NCBI RefSeq assembly: GCF_024623325.1 | Contig: NZ_JANJZD010000008.1 | Location: 152,635 to 216,634, forward strand | Source of the DNA: Acetatifactor muris | GTDB taxonomy: Bacteria > Bacillota > Clostridia > Lachnospirales > Lachnospiraceae | DNA length: 64,000 bases | Direction of reading: 5' to 3' | Shown here: piece by piece, positions 35,168 to 44,648 of the stretch | Layout of the letters: the number at the start of each line of letters is the position of its first letter | Position numbering within the stretch: the first letter of the stretch is position 1 | The notes under the pieces: model-generated | The model's input: the letters and a program-made list of their open reading frames with translations, nothing else | Told to the model about the DNA's origin: nothing | Databases searched by the model: none | Program-made: the position numbers and the translations under genes

Positions 35168-37099
35168 TCAGAAGACAAATACCGCAGAGCCATAGGGAGG
35201 CAGATCCACACAAATAGAATAATCCCGCCCATGGCAGACAATCTTCTCCGCCGCAATTTCTTTCGCAATCTCATTGCCCCAACCGCCGAACCGTTCTTCA
35301 TCACTGTTCAGCAGCAGCCTGTACTTTTTCTTCCGCGCGCCGATAGGCACGGGCACTCTGTAAGCCTCCCGTTTTATCGGGGTCATATTCAGCACGAAGA
35401 GCAGGCTGTTGGTTCCTCTGGAAGATTTCCTCACAAAGGAATACACACTGTTCTCCCCGTCATCCGCGTTCATCCATTCAAATCCGGCCCAGTCGTCGTC
35501 CAGTTCGTACAGCGCAGGATATTTGCGGTAAATTTTCAGCAGCTCACTCACATAGTTTTTCAGGCCCAGATTGTTCTTCTCTCCCAGCAGAAACCAGTCC
35601 AGTTCTCTCTCCTCGCTCCATTCCCGCTCCTGCCCGAAATCCTGTCCCATGAACAGCAGCTTCTTGCCGCTGTGTCCGAACATATAGGTATAGCCGGTAC
35701 GCAGATTGGCGTACTTGTCCACTTCATAGCCCGGCATTTTGTTTACCATGGAGCATTTCAGATGCACCACCTCGTCATGAGAAAGAGGCAGAATATATTT
35801 TTCCGCATTGTTGTAGCTCATGGCAAAGGTCATGGCGGAATGATTGCCTTTTCTGTACAGGGGATCCAGCTTCATGTATTCACAGAAATCATGCATCCAG
35901 CCCATATTCCATTTAAAGCTGAACCCGAGCCCTTCTCCGCCGATCTCTCCGGTCACATTGGGCCAGGCCGTGGATTCCTCCGCAACGGTGATAAATCCCG
36001 GATAGGTTCCGCGCACCACGGAATTCAGATGTTTGAAGAACTCAATGGCCTCCAGATTCTCATTTCCTCCGAATTTGTTGGGCAGCCACTGGCCGTCCTT
36101 TTTCCCGTAATCCAGATAGAGCATGGACGCCACAGCATCCACGCGAATGCCGTCTATATGGAATTCCCGCAGCCAGAAAAGTACATTTGCAATCAGGAAA
36201 TTCTTCACCTCCGGCTTGCCATAATTAAAGATCTTGGTCCCCCAGTCCGGGTGAGACCCCAGGCGCGGATCCGGATGCTCAAAAATACACTGCCCGTCAA
36301 ATTCCGCCAGACCGTGGGCATCCGTGGCAAAATGCGCCGGAACCCAGTCCAGGATGACGCCTACTCCCATCCTGTGCAGCCTGTCCACCAGATACATAAA
36401 ATCCTTCGGTGTTCCGTAACGGGAGGTCGGCGCATAATATCCCGTCACCTGATATCCCCAGGAGCCGTCAAAAGGATGCTCCAAGACCCCCATCAGCTCC
36501 ACATGGGTGTATTTCATCTCCTGCAGATACTCTGCCAGCCTGTCCGCAAATTCCCGATAATTGTAAAAGCCCTCCGTCCCATCCGGATGCTTCATGAAGG
36601 ATCCGATATGACACTCATAAACTGCCATGGGCTGCCTGTAGAGATTTCTCCTGTCTCTTGCGGCTATCCACTTCGCATCTTTCCATTCAAATCCGTTCAA
36701 ATCCGTGATCACAGAAGCCGTCCCCGGCCTGTACTCCGCATAATTGGCAAACGGATCCGCCTTATAAAGCTTTCTTCCGTCCTGTGCGGTAATCAGGAAT
36801 TTATACATGCTGCCTGTCTCCACTCCCGGAATAAACAAGCCCCAGATTCCCACCGGTCCCAGCTTCTCCATGGGATGCGCCTCTTCGCTCCAGCCATTGA
36901 ATTCGCCCACCACATGTACCTGCACGGCATTCGGCGCCCACACACCAAAATAGACGCCCCGTTCTCCCTCTTCCTCCGACACATGGGCACCCAGCTTCTT
37001 ATAGATATCATAGTGCGTCGCCTGGGAAAAAAGATACTGATCGTCCTCAGATATGAAAACCTTTTCCACTGCTCCCTTCATTTCCTTACCACCTTTCAT
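35168..37099 (-). CDS. glgB: 1,4-alpha-glucan branching enzyme
   Basis: GlgB, 643 aa, a GH13 enzyme that cuts alpha-1,4 glucan and re-attaches it by alpha-1,6 links in glycogen. Order: N-terminal CBM48-like domain (YFGVWAPNAVQVHVVGEFNGW, near 50-70), catalytic barrel with DWVPAHF (near 246), GIRVDAVASM carrying the nucleophile Asp (near 310), VAEESTAW carrying the acid Glu (near 367) and LSHDEVVH (near 437). A C-terminal beta domain ends in PPYGSAVFVF. It overlaps the preceding large acidic protein gene by four bases (ATGA), so both are translated from one mRNA. Confidence 0.96.
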   Translation of the reverse strand: MKGGKEMKGAVEKVFISEDDQYLFSQATHYDIYKKLGAHVSEEEGERGVYFGVWAPNAVQVHVVGEFNGWSEEAHPMEKLGPVGIWGLFIPGVETGSMYKFLITAQDGRKLYKADPFANYAEYRPGTASVITDLNGFEWKDAKWIAARDRRNLYRQPMAVYECHIGSFMKHPDGTEGFYNYREFADRLAEYLQEMKYTHVELMGVLEHPFDGSWGYQVTGYYAPTSRYGTPKDFMYLVDRLHRMGVGVILDWVPAHFATDAHGLAEFDGQCIFEHPDPRLGSHPDWGTKIFNYGKPEVKNFLIANVLFWLREFHIDGIRVDAVASMLYLDYGKKDGQWLPNKFGGNENLEAIEFFKHLNSVVRGTYPGFITVAEESTAWPNVTGEIGGEGLGFSFKWNMGWMHDFCEYMKLDPLYRKGNHSAMTFAMSYNNAEKYILPLSHDEVVHLKCSMVNKMPGYEVDKYANLRTGYTYMFGHSGKKLLFMGQDFGQEREWSEERELDWFLLGEKNNLGLKNYVSELLKIYRKYPALYELDDDWAGFEWMNADDGENSVYSFVRKSSRGTNSLLFVLNMTPIKREAYRVPVPIGARKKKYRLLLNSDEERFGGWGNEIAKEIAAEKIVCHGRDYSICVDLPPYGSAVFVF

Positions 37100-40000
37100 G
37101 CAACAAAATCTTTTTCGGTCAATATGATCATATCTTCATTGTCATATCGTTTTGCCAGAAGAATGTCAAAAAAATGTCCCAGAGTCTTCCTGGAAGCACG
37201 ATGAATCGCCTCATCCACAATCTGCTTCACCTCAATTACGGTCACCACATGATCGATGGTCTGAAGCTCTTCGATTCTGGTGTGCAGCGCCAGCACCCCC
37301 AGATCGTCGATGGAATATTCCATCTCCCGGGCATACAGCCTGCCGAAGGATACCAGGGTGTCGTTGCTCAGAGCTTCCAAATCCATCCGCGCGGTAAAGC
37401 AGCCCGACAGTTCCGGATTCTCCGCGAACAGCTTATTGACTGCCTTCTTCGTTCCCTCCAGCACCACGATGATTCCCAGCCGTTCCTGCTGCAGTGCCTT
37501 ATAAAGCTTTTTCGCCGTCTTACTGCCCATACCTGACGCATTCTCGATAATCAGTGCACCATTATTCAGCCGTTCCAGCGTCTCGCCGATATTTCTGTCG
37601 TTCAGACCCTGCCCTGATATTTTTGCCACCTTTCCGGAGAAATTGCTGTCCGTCAGACGCACTTCACGAATCATATTTTTCGCCAGCGTCAGTGTATCCA
37701 TTCCTTCCTCTCCGGTCACTACAATGTTGCCGGTATAGGCAGCCATGCTGATACTGTCGATGGCCTTCACCAGCTGTTCTCTGGAATGACGACTCTGGAT
37801 GAAAGGAGCATACAGTTCCTTCTCCTCCCGGGTCAGCCCTCTGGCACGGGCCTTTTCACGCTGTATGGGATGCTTTTCTCTGTTTCCGTTCCTGTCTTCC
37901 GTTTTCTTCTGTCCGCTTTTCTCTTCTTCCGAGCTCAGGTCTTCCTCTTCTTCCTGCGCTTCTGCGCGCTCCGCTTCCTTTGTAAGCGCACTGTATCCCA
38001 GCTCTTCAAACAACGCCTCCTCCGACAGATCTTCCTCATCGTACTCCGGTTCTTCCGTCGATACCGCTGCCTCCTCCCCAGATTCGTATTCCTCATCTGT
38101 GTCGTACTCCGGCGCTTCCCCGGATATGGCCTGGTTCTCCTCTTCGTATTCTTCCTCTATATATTCCGCATCTGCTGCTTCTTCCGGTTCCGCTCCATAT
38201 GCAAAGTCGTCATATTCTTCCTCCGCATATTCCAGATCCCCGGCGCTCTCCGCCTCCCCCTCATACACAGTTTCGTCAATATCTTCCTCTGCATACTCCA
38301 GGTCCCCGGGGAGTGCCTCGTCCTCATATTCCGAAGCCTCAAAAGTCTCCCCGTCCTGCGCATATTCTTCGTCAGAATATGCCTCGTCCTCTATATATTC
38401 CAGCTCCGCCGGAATTTCGTCCTCCTCCCCGTCATATGCAGGACTGTCAGGACTTTCCGCCTCCCCGGAATATTCTTCCACATATCCGGCTTCATCGACG
38501 CCTTCCTCCCCGTCCGCATACTCTGCTTCCCCGGAGTATTCCTCTTCTCCCCTGTCTATGTATGCAATCTCTTCCGGCAGCTCTTCCAAAATTTCCCCCC
38601 GGTCTCCCGGAACCATTTCTGCTCCCAGGGACACCTCTGCCGTCACATGGGTTCCGCCTGCTGTCGCGCCGCCTTCCAGCTGCTCCAGCAGTCCGTCCCT
38701 GACAGATGCCTCGAACTCAGTGAACATGGGGCCTGTCTGTCTGAGAACGTGCTGCCGCACCTCTTCCCTGCATTTTTCCTCGTTCTCTTTCTTCATGCGT
38801 TCCCATTCAACCAGAACGTCTTCAATCTTCATCTGACCCGTCAGCTGCTTTTCAACAGCAAGTTCCTCCGGCAGCACCAGACTAATCTGACCGTCTGCCT
38901 CCTGAGAAAGCACTTCTGCCAGCTCTCTGGGCGGCTGTGCGTTCACGGTCTCCTCCTGACGCATCTCCTCCATCACTGTCTCAGCGGTGGTATCCGCCGG
39001 CACAGTCTCAGCGGGTGTCTGCTCTCTCACAGTCCTGTTCCGCTTCTTCACCGGTTCCGCCGCTTCCGCTCTCCACACTGTCTCTTCTGCAGATTCCGGC
39101 TCACGCGCCATTTCTTCCAGACTGTCCATCTCTCTGAGAACAGGTGCCTTTTCCACTGGCAGCTGACTGATTTCCCCGGTCTCACCGAAAAATACTTCTG
39201 TCTCTTCTATCTCTTCCGCTTCCAGTTCCCCGCTGTTCTCATAGTCTTCCGCCGCTTCCGCCATTTCACCGGCTTCCGCATCCTCTGCCATATCCGGTTC
39301 CGCTGTCAATGCTGCGGCGCCCTGAGCATCCCCGGCCTCCCCCAGCACTTCCTGAAGTCCTTCCGCCAGCTCAGCCTGCAGATTAATTGTATTGTACTGG
39401 CCCACATCCATGGTCTTCACCTGGATGTCTGCCTCCGCCGGTTCCGCAGGCTCTTCCGGCTGCTCATATTCAAACGCGCCCTCTTCCTCCATGATTTCAT
39501 CGGCCGGCTGCTGATCATACCCGTAATCTTCGTAGTCTTCGTTTTCTCCCGCTTCTTCCGGTTCCGCCTGCAGATATTCGTCAAACCGATGATCGTATAT
39601 CTGCTGCTGGGCAGAAGTCAGCGGCTGATGAAGCATTTTCAGCTCCATGGCCTTCACCACATATTTTCCGTCCCCAAACCACAGAATCATCTCATCGCAT
39701 TCTTCCACACAGCGAGTTGCAAGTCCCACCCTGTGATACAGAAAAGCCAGCTCATATGCCCACTTTTCTCTGTAATCCCTCTTCTTCAGCTCCTCCAGCA
39801 CACCGATGCGCTCTTCCAGGCTCACTTCCTGGGCCTCATAAAGTCTGTACTGCAGAATATACCGGCTGGGATCCTTCGGCGCCGCCTGCACAAATTCCTT
39901 ATAATATTTCAGAGCCTGCACAAATTCTTCCGTCTTGATACAGAGTTCACACAGAGAATAGCAGATGGTCCTGCCGCCCGGTCTTCTCTCATAAGCAAGC

Positions 40001-40191
40001 AGGAGCATATTTTTCGCATCTTCATAACGTCTGTTGATCTTATACAAGTCGCTGACCGTGCAGAGCATAATGACGCTCTTGACTCTCCGCCAGTCTATGG
40101 CATCCGCTATATCGGCGGCCCGGGCATACTCTCCCTCCGCTATCAACGCCTTAATTTCATCCGATCTTATTTTATATTCATATTTATCCAA
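37096..40191 (-). CDS. Large acidic repeat protein with TPR-like N terminus and degenerate AAA-like C terminus
   Basis: A 1031-residue cytosolic protein without signal peptide. The N-terminal about 210 residues are helical repeats of TPR type (ALKYYKEFVQAAPKDPSRYILQ, LAFLYHRVGLATRCVEECDEM). Residues about 215-780 are extremely acidic and Tyr-rich, with dozens of E-Y/D-E units (EEEYSGEAEYAD style). The C-terminal about 230 residues resemble an AAA ATPase core of the SpoVK/CbbX type. However, the Walker A position reads GEEGMDTLT (no Lys) and the Walker B position reads GALIIENA, so nucleotide hydrolysis is doubtful. The start is TTG at 40191. It is coupled to glgB by a 4-base overlap, which suggests a role in glycogen metabolism or organisation. 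No function is known to me. Confidence 0.7.
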   Translation of the reverse strand: MDKYEYKIRSDEIKALIAEGEYARAADIADAIDWRRVKSVIMLCTVSDLYKINRRYEDAKNMLLLAYERRPGGRTICYSLCELCIKTEEFVQALKYYKEFVQAAPKDPSRYILQYRLYEAQEVSLEERIGVLEELKKRDYREKWAYELAFLYHRVGLATRCVEECDEMILWFGDGKYVVKAMELKMLHQPLTSAQQQIYDHRFDEYLQAEPEEAGENEDYEDYGYDQQPADEIMEEEGAFEYEQPEEPAEPAEADIQVKTMDVGQYNTINLQAELAEGLQEVLGEAGDAQGAAALTAEPDMAEDAEAGEMAEAAEDYENSGELEAEEIEETEVFFGETGEISQLPVEKAPVLREMDSLEEMAREPESAEETVWRAEAAEPVKKRNRTVREQTPAETVPADTTAETVMEEMRQEETVNAQPPRELAEVLSQEADGQISLVLPEELAVEKQLTGQMKIEDVLVEWERMKKENEEKCREEVRQHVLRQTGPMFTEFEASVRDGLLEQLEGGATAGGTHVTAEVSLGAEMVPGDRGEILEELPEEIAYIDRGEEEYSGEAEYADGEEGVDEAGYVEEYSGEAESPDSPAYDGEEDEIPAELEYIEDEAYSDEEYAQDGETFEASEYEDEALPGDLEYAEEDIDETVYEGEAESAGDLEYAEEEYDDFAYGAEPEEAADAEYIEEEYEEENQAISGEAPEYDTDEEYESGEEAAVSTEEPEYDEEDLSEEALFEELGYSALTKEAERAEAQEEEEDLSSEEEKSGQKKTEDRNGNREKHPIQREKARARGLTREEKELYAPFIQSRHSREQLVKAIDSISMAAYTGNIVVTGEEGMDTLTLAKNMIREVRLTDSNFSGKVAKISGQGLNDRNIGETLERLNNGALIIENASGMGSKTAKKLYKALQQERLGIIVVLEGTKKAVNKLFAENPELSGCFTARMDLEALSNDTLVSFGRLYAREMEYSIDDLGVLALHTRIEELQTIDHVVTVIEVKQIVDEAIHRASRKTLGHFFDILLAKRYDNEDMIILTEKDFVA

Positions 40192-40239
40192 GGTATCTCG
40201 CTCCCCACTCTGGTAAAAAAGTGATACACATTATTTTTT

Positions 40240-40269
40240 AGTGTACCATAAGCATCATGTATATGTCAA
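40240..40269 (-). promoter_or_regulatory. Promoter of the acidic protein-glgB operon
   Basis: TTGACA (40264-40269), 18 bases, TACACT (40240-40245) on the minus strand, about 50 bases before the TTG start. Confidence 0.65.
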
Positions 40270-40313
40270 AAATAAACGCAAAAAAATAACAAAAATAAAT
40301 AGCAGAAAGAGAT

Positions 40314-40341
40314 TCAAAAAAGGACAGCGCCCCGCTGTCCC
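40314..40341 (-). terminator. Intrinsic terminator of rsmA operon
   Basis: GGACAGCG (40322-40329), loop CCC, CGCTGTCC (40333-40340), followed on the minus strand by six Ts. It lies directly after the rsmA stop codon at 40350. Confidence 0.9.
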
Positions 40342-40349
40342 CTTTTCTC

Positions 40350-41222
40350 TCAATTCCCCTGCTGCTCTGACAGCAGATTGCTCAGCTCCGCATATTGCGC
40401 CAGCGTCAGCGCTTCCCCGCGAATGGCGGCCGCAAGTCCCATCCGCTCCAGCGCCTGCTCCACCCTTTCCTTTTTTACCTCCAGGCCGGAAGCATTTCCC
40501 AGACTGTTTGCCAACGTCTTTCTCCGCTGATTGAAAGCCGCCCGAATCAGGGCGAACATTTTCTTCTCGTCCACAGTCTGCACGGGAGGCGCCGCATAAC
40601 CGGTCAGGCGTACCACCGCGCTCCCCACAGCCGGTCTGGGCAGAAAGCAGTTCGGCGGCACATTCGCCACAATCTCCGGTTTCGCATAATACTGCACCGC
40701 AAGAGAGAGCGCGCCATAATCCTTCGTGCCGGGCCCGGCCTGCATCCGGTTCGCCACTTCCTTCTGCACCATCACCGTAATGCTTTTCAGGGGCACATGA
40801 CTTTCAAACAGGCCCATAATAATGGGTGTGGTGATATAGTAGGGCAGATTGGCCACCACTTTCACGGGTCTGCCCCCGCCCCACGCTTCCGCATATTTTT
40901 TTACATCCATTTTCAGAATATCCTGATGAATCACAGTGACATTCTCATAGGCAGCCAGCGTCTCTTCCAGAATGGGAATCAGATCCCCGTCAATTTCCAC
41001 CGCTGTCACCTTCCCCGCCTGCTCTGCCAGATACTGCGTCATGGTACCTATGCCGGGGCCGATTTCCAGCACACAGTCTTCTTCCGTAATATCGGCGGCC
41101 CGGATGATTTTATCCAGTACATTGGTGTCAATGAGAAAATTCTGCCCGTACTTTTTCCGGGTCGTGAACCGATGCTTCTGCAGCACCTCTATTGTATTGC
41201 GGGGGATTCCCAGATCTGCCAT
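40350..41222 (-). CDS. rsmA: 16S rRNA (adenine1518/1519-N6)-dimethyltransferase
   Basis: RsmA/KsgA, 290 aa, which dimethylates two adenines in the 3' hairpin of 16S rRNA using S-adenosylmethionine. Motifs: QNFLIDTNVLDKI (near 25-37), SAM loop LEIGPGIGTMTQYL (near 53-66), VTAVEID (motif II) and catalytic NLPYYITTPII (near 125-135). The length is typical. It is the last gene of the O-acylation cluster, 96 bases after the HAD gene. Confidence 0.96.
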   Translation of the reverse strand: MADLGIPRNTIEVLQKHRFTTRKKYGQNFLIDTNVLDKIIRAADITEEDCVLEIGPGIGTMTQYLAEQAGKVTAVEIDGDLIPILEETLAAYENVTVIHQDILKMDVKKYAEAWGGGRPVKVVANLPYYITTPIIMGLFESHVPLKSITVMVQKEVANRMQAGPGTKDYGALSLAVQYYAKPEIVANVPPNCFLPRPAVGSAVVRLTGYAAPPVQTVDEKKMFALIRAAFNQRRKTLANSLGNASGLEVKKERVEQALERMGLAAAIRGEALTLAQYAELSNLLSEQQGN

Positions 41223-41318
41223 CTTTCTGCTCCTGTATGTATATCCTTTTGTCTGTGATATTTCGTATCTTTCTGTTTTCAGACCAGCCTGCTTCTTACG
41301 ATGTTGTCCGGCCGGAAA

Positions 41319-41993
41319 CTATATGGCTGTCCCTCCGGATTCGAAAGCAATCTCCGCCAGACAGCGCTGCACCTCCGACAGATTCCGGAAGATTTTCCTG
41401 CTCAGCCGCCTCATTTCCTCATCCGGCTGAATCATGTCCGGCACCATAATGGGATGCATCCCCGCCCTGTGAGCCGCCCGAATCCCATTGGGAGAATCCT
41501 CGATGGCAAAGGCCTCTTCCGGTCTGACCCCCAACTCTGCGCAGGCCATCAGATAAATGTCCGGACATGGCTTCGAATGTTCCACCATGTCTCCCGTGAC
41601 CACCACGGAAAAGTATTCGCCAAATCCCGCCTGGCGCAGATGGCTCAATACGGAAGATTGCTTCGTGGAGGAAGCCAGTCCAACCTGGTATCCGGTGGTC
41701 TTCAGCCACTCCAGAATCTGACGGGCCCCCGGCTTAACGGGCAGACCGTTCTCCCGGATATATTCCTGAAACCACTCCGAAGTCTCCTGCCGGAAGACAG
41801 GATAATCAAAATCTTCCCCGTAGGCATCCAGCACAATCCGTCTGCTGTCATTGGCATTGAGCCCAATGCACAGAGGAAAGACTTCTTCCATCCGGGGCAG
41901 TCCCCTTTTCTCCGCCACGGCCACCCAGGCCTTCATACATACGAGTTCCGTGTCAAACAGCACGCCGTCCATGTCAAATACAACTGCTTTCAT
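41319..41993 (-). CDS. HAD-superfamily phosphatase, beta-phosphoglucomutase-like
   Basis: A 224-residue HAD hydrolase of subfamily IA. Motif I VFDMDGVLFDTE (residues 4-15) has the nucleophile and acid Asp, motif II is LASSTKQ, the Lys is in VVTGDMVEHSKPCPDIY and motif III is AIEDSPNGIRAA. Such enzymes act on small phosphorylated sugars; the substrate here is unknown. It starts three bases after the DHHW gene stop, so it belongs to that operon. Confidence 0.9.
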   Translation of the reverse strand: MKAVVFDMDGVLFDTELVCMKAWVAVAEKRGLPRMEEVFPLCIGLNANDSRRIVLDAYGEDFDYPVFRQETSEWFQEYIRENGLPVKPGARQILEWLKTTGYQVGLASSTKQSSVLSHLRQAGFGEYFSVVVTGDMVEHSKPCPDIYLMACAELGVRPEEAFAIEDSPNGIRAAHRAGMHPIMVPDMIQPDEEMRRLSRKIFRNLSEVQRCLAEIAFESGGTAI

Positions 41994-41996
41994 CTC

Positions 41997-43118
41997 TCAC
42001 TCCAGATAGGTAAAATTTTCCAGGAAATGAATGCAGTTATACAGCACCAGCACATCCATCCCCTCTTCCGGTTCACAGCTTTTCATAAACTGAAAAAGCC
42101 TTCCGTTAAAATACCGCAAATCCATGACATAAATTTTCTCATAGTCCGGAATCAATAACGGAATAAAACAGTTTGCATAGGAATCCTTTATGACAAACAA
42201 CGTTTTTCCGTTATGGTAATCCGTCTCTATCTCAACAATGCCGTGATTGTCATCCAGAAAGAACCCGTACTTGTTTTTCGTCTCCAGGTAAGACTCCTCA
42301 TAACAGGACTCCCTGACCGTTTTCAGATCATAAGTCACCTTCAGAGGCCGGCTCACCGTTTCCGGGAAATACCGAATGACATCCGGGCGCACATTCAGAT
42401 TCACTTTCGAATGCAGAGTCCCCAGAAAGTCTTCCGTTGCGGTCTCCATGACAGCAGGGTCATACTTTCCCTCACTTTCGCCCCGTTTCTCTGCCCATGC
42501 CTGATAACCGTAAAAGGCCCCCAGTGTGGTCCAGTGGTGGTCCGTGCGATAATAGATCTCTTCCTCCGCATGCTGACGCAGAACCGTGTACACATCCACA
42601 TAATGCCCGGCGCCAACCTGCTGTTCCACCCGTTCCAGAAAGCTGACCTGGTCATAGCAGGGTGCATTTGCAGGGAGTTTATCTGTGAGAATATTGTCCG
42701 CTGTGGGAACCAGCATCACATCCGCATCCCACGCCTGCACCAGTTTTTCCAGCAGAGATATCTTCTTAATCTCCTGCACCAGAGAATAGGTCTCCGGAAG
42801 ATGCCGTTCTATCAGATAATCGTCCGTCCCCAGATAGACACCGTTGATTTCCTGCCTGCCCAGCGCAATATCCGTGCAGGTCTTGATCGTAATCCACTTC
42901 TCTCTGCCCACAAACTGATCTGTCAGATACTTTTCATAATCCTCTGTATACTTTCCCCGGAAGAGGGCATCCCAGGAAAACTTCGGCCGGGAGGCAAGCA
43001 TCTTATTCTCTGTCTCTGAGAAAAGTCTGTCCCCCTGAATCAAATCGGCCAGCATGAAAATCAGAATGACAGATGAGAGAAATACTATGGTAAGTATGGA
43101 ACTTTTCTTTTCATTCAT
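41997..43118 (-). CDS. DHHW-family membrane-anchored protein (AlgJ/AlgX-like)
   Basis: A 373-residue protein with one N-terminal membrane anchor (about 8-26, ILTIVFLSSVILIFMLADLI). Its SGNH/AlgX-like outer domain carries the family motif YRTDHHWTTLGAFYGYQAW (DHHW near residue 192) and a catalytic-type Ser in FVIKDSYANCFIPLL near 314. Such proteins transfer or handle acetyl groups on exopolysaccharide together with an MBOAT acyltransferase; the MBOAT gene lies directly upstream. The gene follows it by 113 bases. Confidence 0.88.
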   Translation of the reverse strand: MNEKKSSILTIVFLSSVILIFMLADLIQGDRLFSETENKMLASRPKFSWDALFRGKYTEDYEKYLTDQFVGREKWITIKTCTDIALGRQEINGVYLGTDDYLIERHLPETYSLVQEIKKISLLEKLVQAWDADVMLVPTADNILTDKLPANAPCYDQVSFLERVEQQVGAGHYVDVYTVLRQHAEEEIYYRTDHHWTTLGAFYGYQAWAEKRGESEGKYDPAVMETATEDFLGTLHSKVNLNVRPDVIRYFPETVSRPLKVTYDLKTVRESCYEESYLETKNKYGFFLDDNHGIVEIETDYHNGKTLFVIKDSYANCFIPLLIPDYEKIYVMDLRYFNGRLFQFMKSCEPEEGMDVLVLYNCIHFLENFTYLE

Positions 43119-43231
43119 CGCCGAATCTGCCTTCCTCCTTTCCCGGGCGGTCCCTGCGTTCTCTCCGTCTCATAATGTCTCCGGAGTATCTCCCCGTCCC
43201 GCTGTCGCCATTCAGGGCTGAAACTTAAAAA

Positions 43232-44644
43232 CTAAAAACGAAAATACAGGAACGGATTATACGTGGCTTCCACGATTCCCGCTATGGCCAGAAGCAACAG
43301 CGCCGCGGGAATGATTTTCTCCCCCAGGCTGTATACTGCGATGCCAATCCCTGTCCGGGCTTTTCTGACCCTGGCGGCCAGCCTGCCGAAAAAGGGAACC
43401 GAAGCCGCGGCCGCAATCACAAACAACAAAAGATACTCTCTGCCCAGATAAAGCCCCTCCCTGTCAATGACCGCGCCTGCCATACCGAACATTGCCCTGA
43501 AATAATTCAGAATCCCCGCAGGTGTCTCCAGCGCAAAAAGCACCCAGCCGGCCAGCACCACAAATGCGGTGTACAAAATGCCGACCCCCTTCGGGAGCCA
43601 GGACAATATTTTCCCCAGAAATGCTTTCTCCAGCACCAGGGCAGCCGCAAACCACAGTCCCCAGAGCAGGAAGTTCCATCCGGCGCCATGCCAGATGCCG
43701 GTGAGCAGCCATACTGCAAAAATGTTCAGCAGCTGCCTGGGCAGCCCCTTCCGATTGCCGCCCAGCGGAATGTACACATACTCCCGGAACCAGCTTCCCA
43801 GCGAAATGTGCCATCTGCGCCAGAATTCCGTGACAGACCCGGATATATAGGGATAATTGAAGTTCTCCGGAAATGAGAATCCCAGCATTTTCCCCATACC
43901 GATGGCCATATCCGAATACCCGGAGAAGTCAAAATAAATCTGAAAGGCAAAGGCAAATATACCCAGCCAGGCGGTCAGCACACTGATTTCCCGGAAATCC
44001 ATCCCCGAAATCAGAGCCCACAGTTCCCCGATATTATTGGCGATCAGCACCTTTTTCGCCAGGCCCACGCAGAATCGCTTCATTCCCTCACTGATTTCCG
44101 TCAGGCTGGCCCTGCGGTGATGAAGTCTGCGCTCCACATCCCGGTATTTCACAATGGGTCCCGCAATCAGCTGAGGGAACATGGTCACATACACCCCGAA
44201 ATCCAGCAGATTTTTCTGTACCTTAGTCTCGCCCCGATACACATCGATGGTATAGGACATGGTCTGGAAGGTGTAAAAGGAAATCCCGATGGGCAGGGGC
44301 AGATTCGGCGCCGGAAGAGAAAGCCCCGCAAACAGATTGACCGTCTGTATCAGAAAATCCGCATATTTAAAGAAACAAAGTACAGACAGATTAATCACTA
44401 CCGAGGACAGAAGGATATATCCCGCCGCCCTTTTCCCCCGGAACCGCTCCAGCAGACGCCCGTGAGTGTAATCCACAACAGTGGAAAACAGCATCAGCAG
44501 CACATATATCGGCTCTCCCCAGGCATAAAAAAACAGGCTCCCCAAAAAGAGGATGAAATTCTTCATCCTCCCGGGAACCAGATAATACACCATAAAAAAC
44601 ATTGGCAGAAACCGAAAGAGAAACACTGTGCTGCTGAAAACCAT
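43232..44644 (-). CDS. MBOAT-family O-acyltransferase (AlgI/DltB-like)
   Basis: A 470-residue membrane protein with about ten helices. It has the AlgI signature order: YYLVPGRMKNFILFLGSLFFYAWGEP near 20-45, PIGISFYTFQTMSYTIDVYRGE near 110-131, FDFSGYSDMAIGMGKMLGF near 230 and WRRWHISLGSWFREYVYIPLGGNRKG near 268-293, with the MBOAT active histidine in TGIWHGAGWNFLLWG near 312-326. It brings acyl groups across the membrane for polysaccharide O-acylation with the DHHW partner. It starts four bases after the DUF4358 lipoprotein gene. Confidence 0.95.
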   Translation of the reverse strand: MVFSSTVFLFRFLPMFFMVYYLVPGRMKNFILFLGSLFFYAWGEPIYVLLMLFSTVVDYTHGRLLERFRGKRAAGYILLSSVVINLSVLCFFKYADFLIQTVNLFAGLSLPAPNLPLPIGISFYTFQTMSYTIDVYRGETKVQKNLLDFGVYVTMFPQLIAGPIVKYRDVERRLHHRRASLTEISEGMKRFCVGLAKKVLIANNIGELWALISGMDFREISVLTAWLGIFAFAFQIYFDFSGYSDMAIGMGKMLGFSFPENFNYPYISGSVTEFWRRWHISLGSWFREYVYIPLGGNRKGLPRQLLNIFAVWLLTGIWHGAGWNFLLWGLWFAAALVLEKAFLGKILSWLPKGVGILYTAFVVLAGWVLFALETPAGILNYFRAMFGMAGAVIDREGLYLGREYLLLFVIAAAASVPFFGRLAARVRKARTGIGIAVYSLGEKIIPAALLLLAIAGIVEATYNPFLYFRF

Positions 44645-44648
44645 TTAT

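Noticed and set aside
37786..40224. An 812-codon open frame on the plus strand opposite the acidic protein gene
   Set aside because: It is the antisense of Glu/Tyr-rich repeats, gives a Phe/Leu/Arg-rich product without a ribosome binding site, and the minus-strand frame is coupled to glgB.
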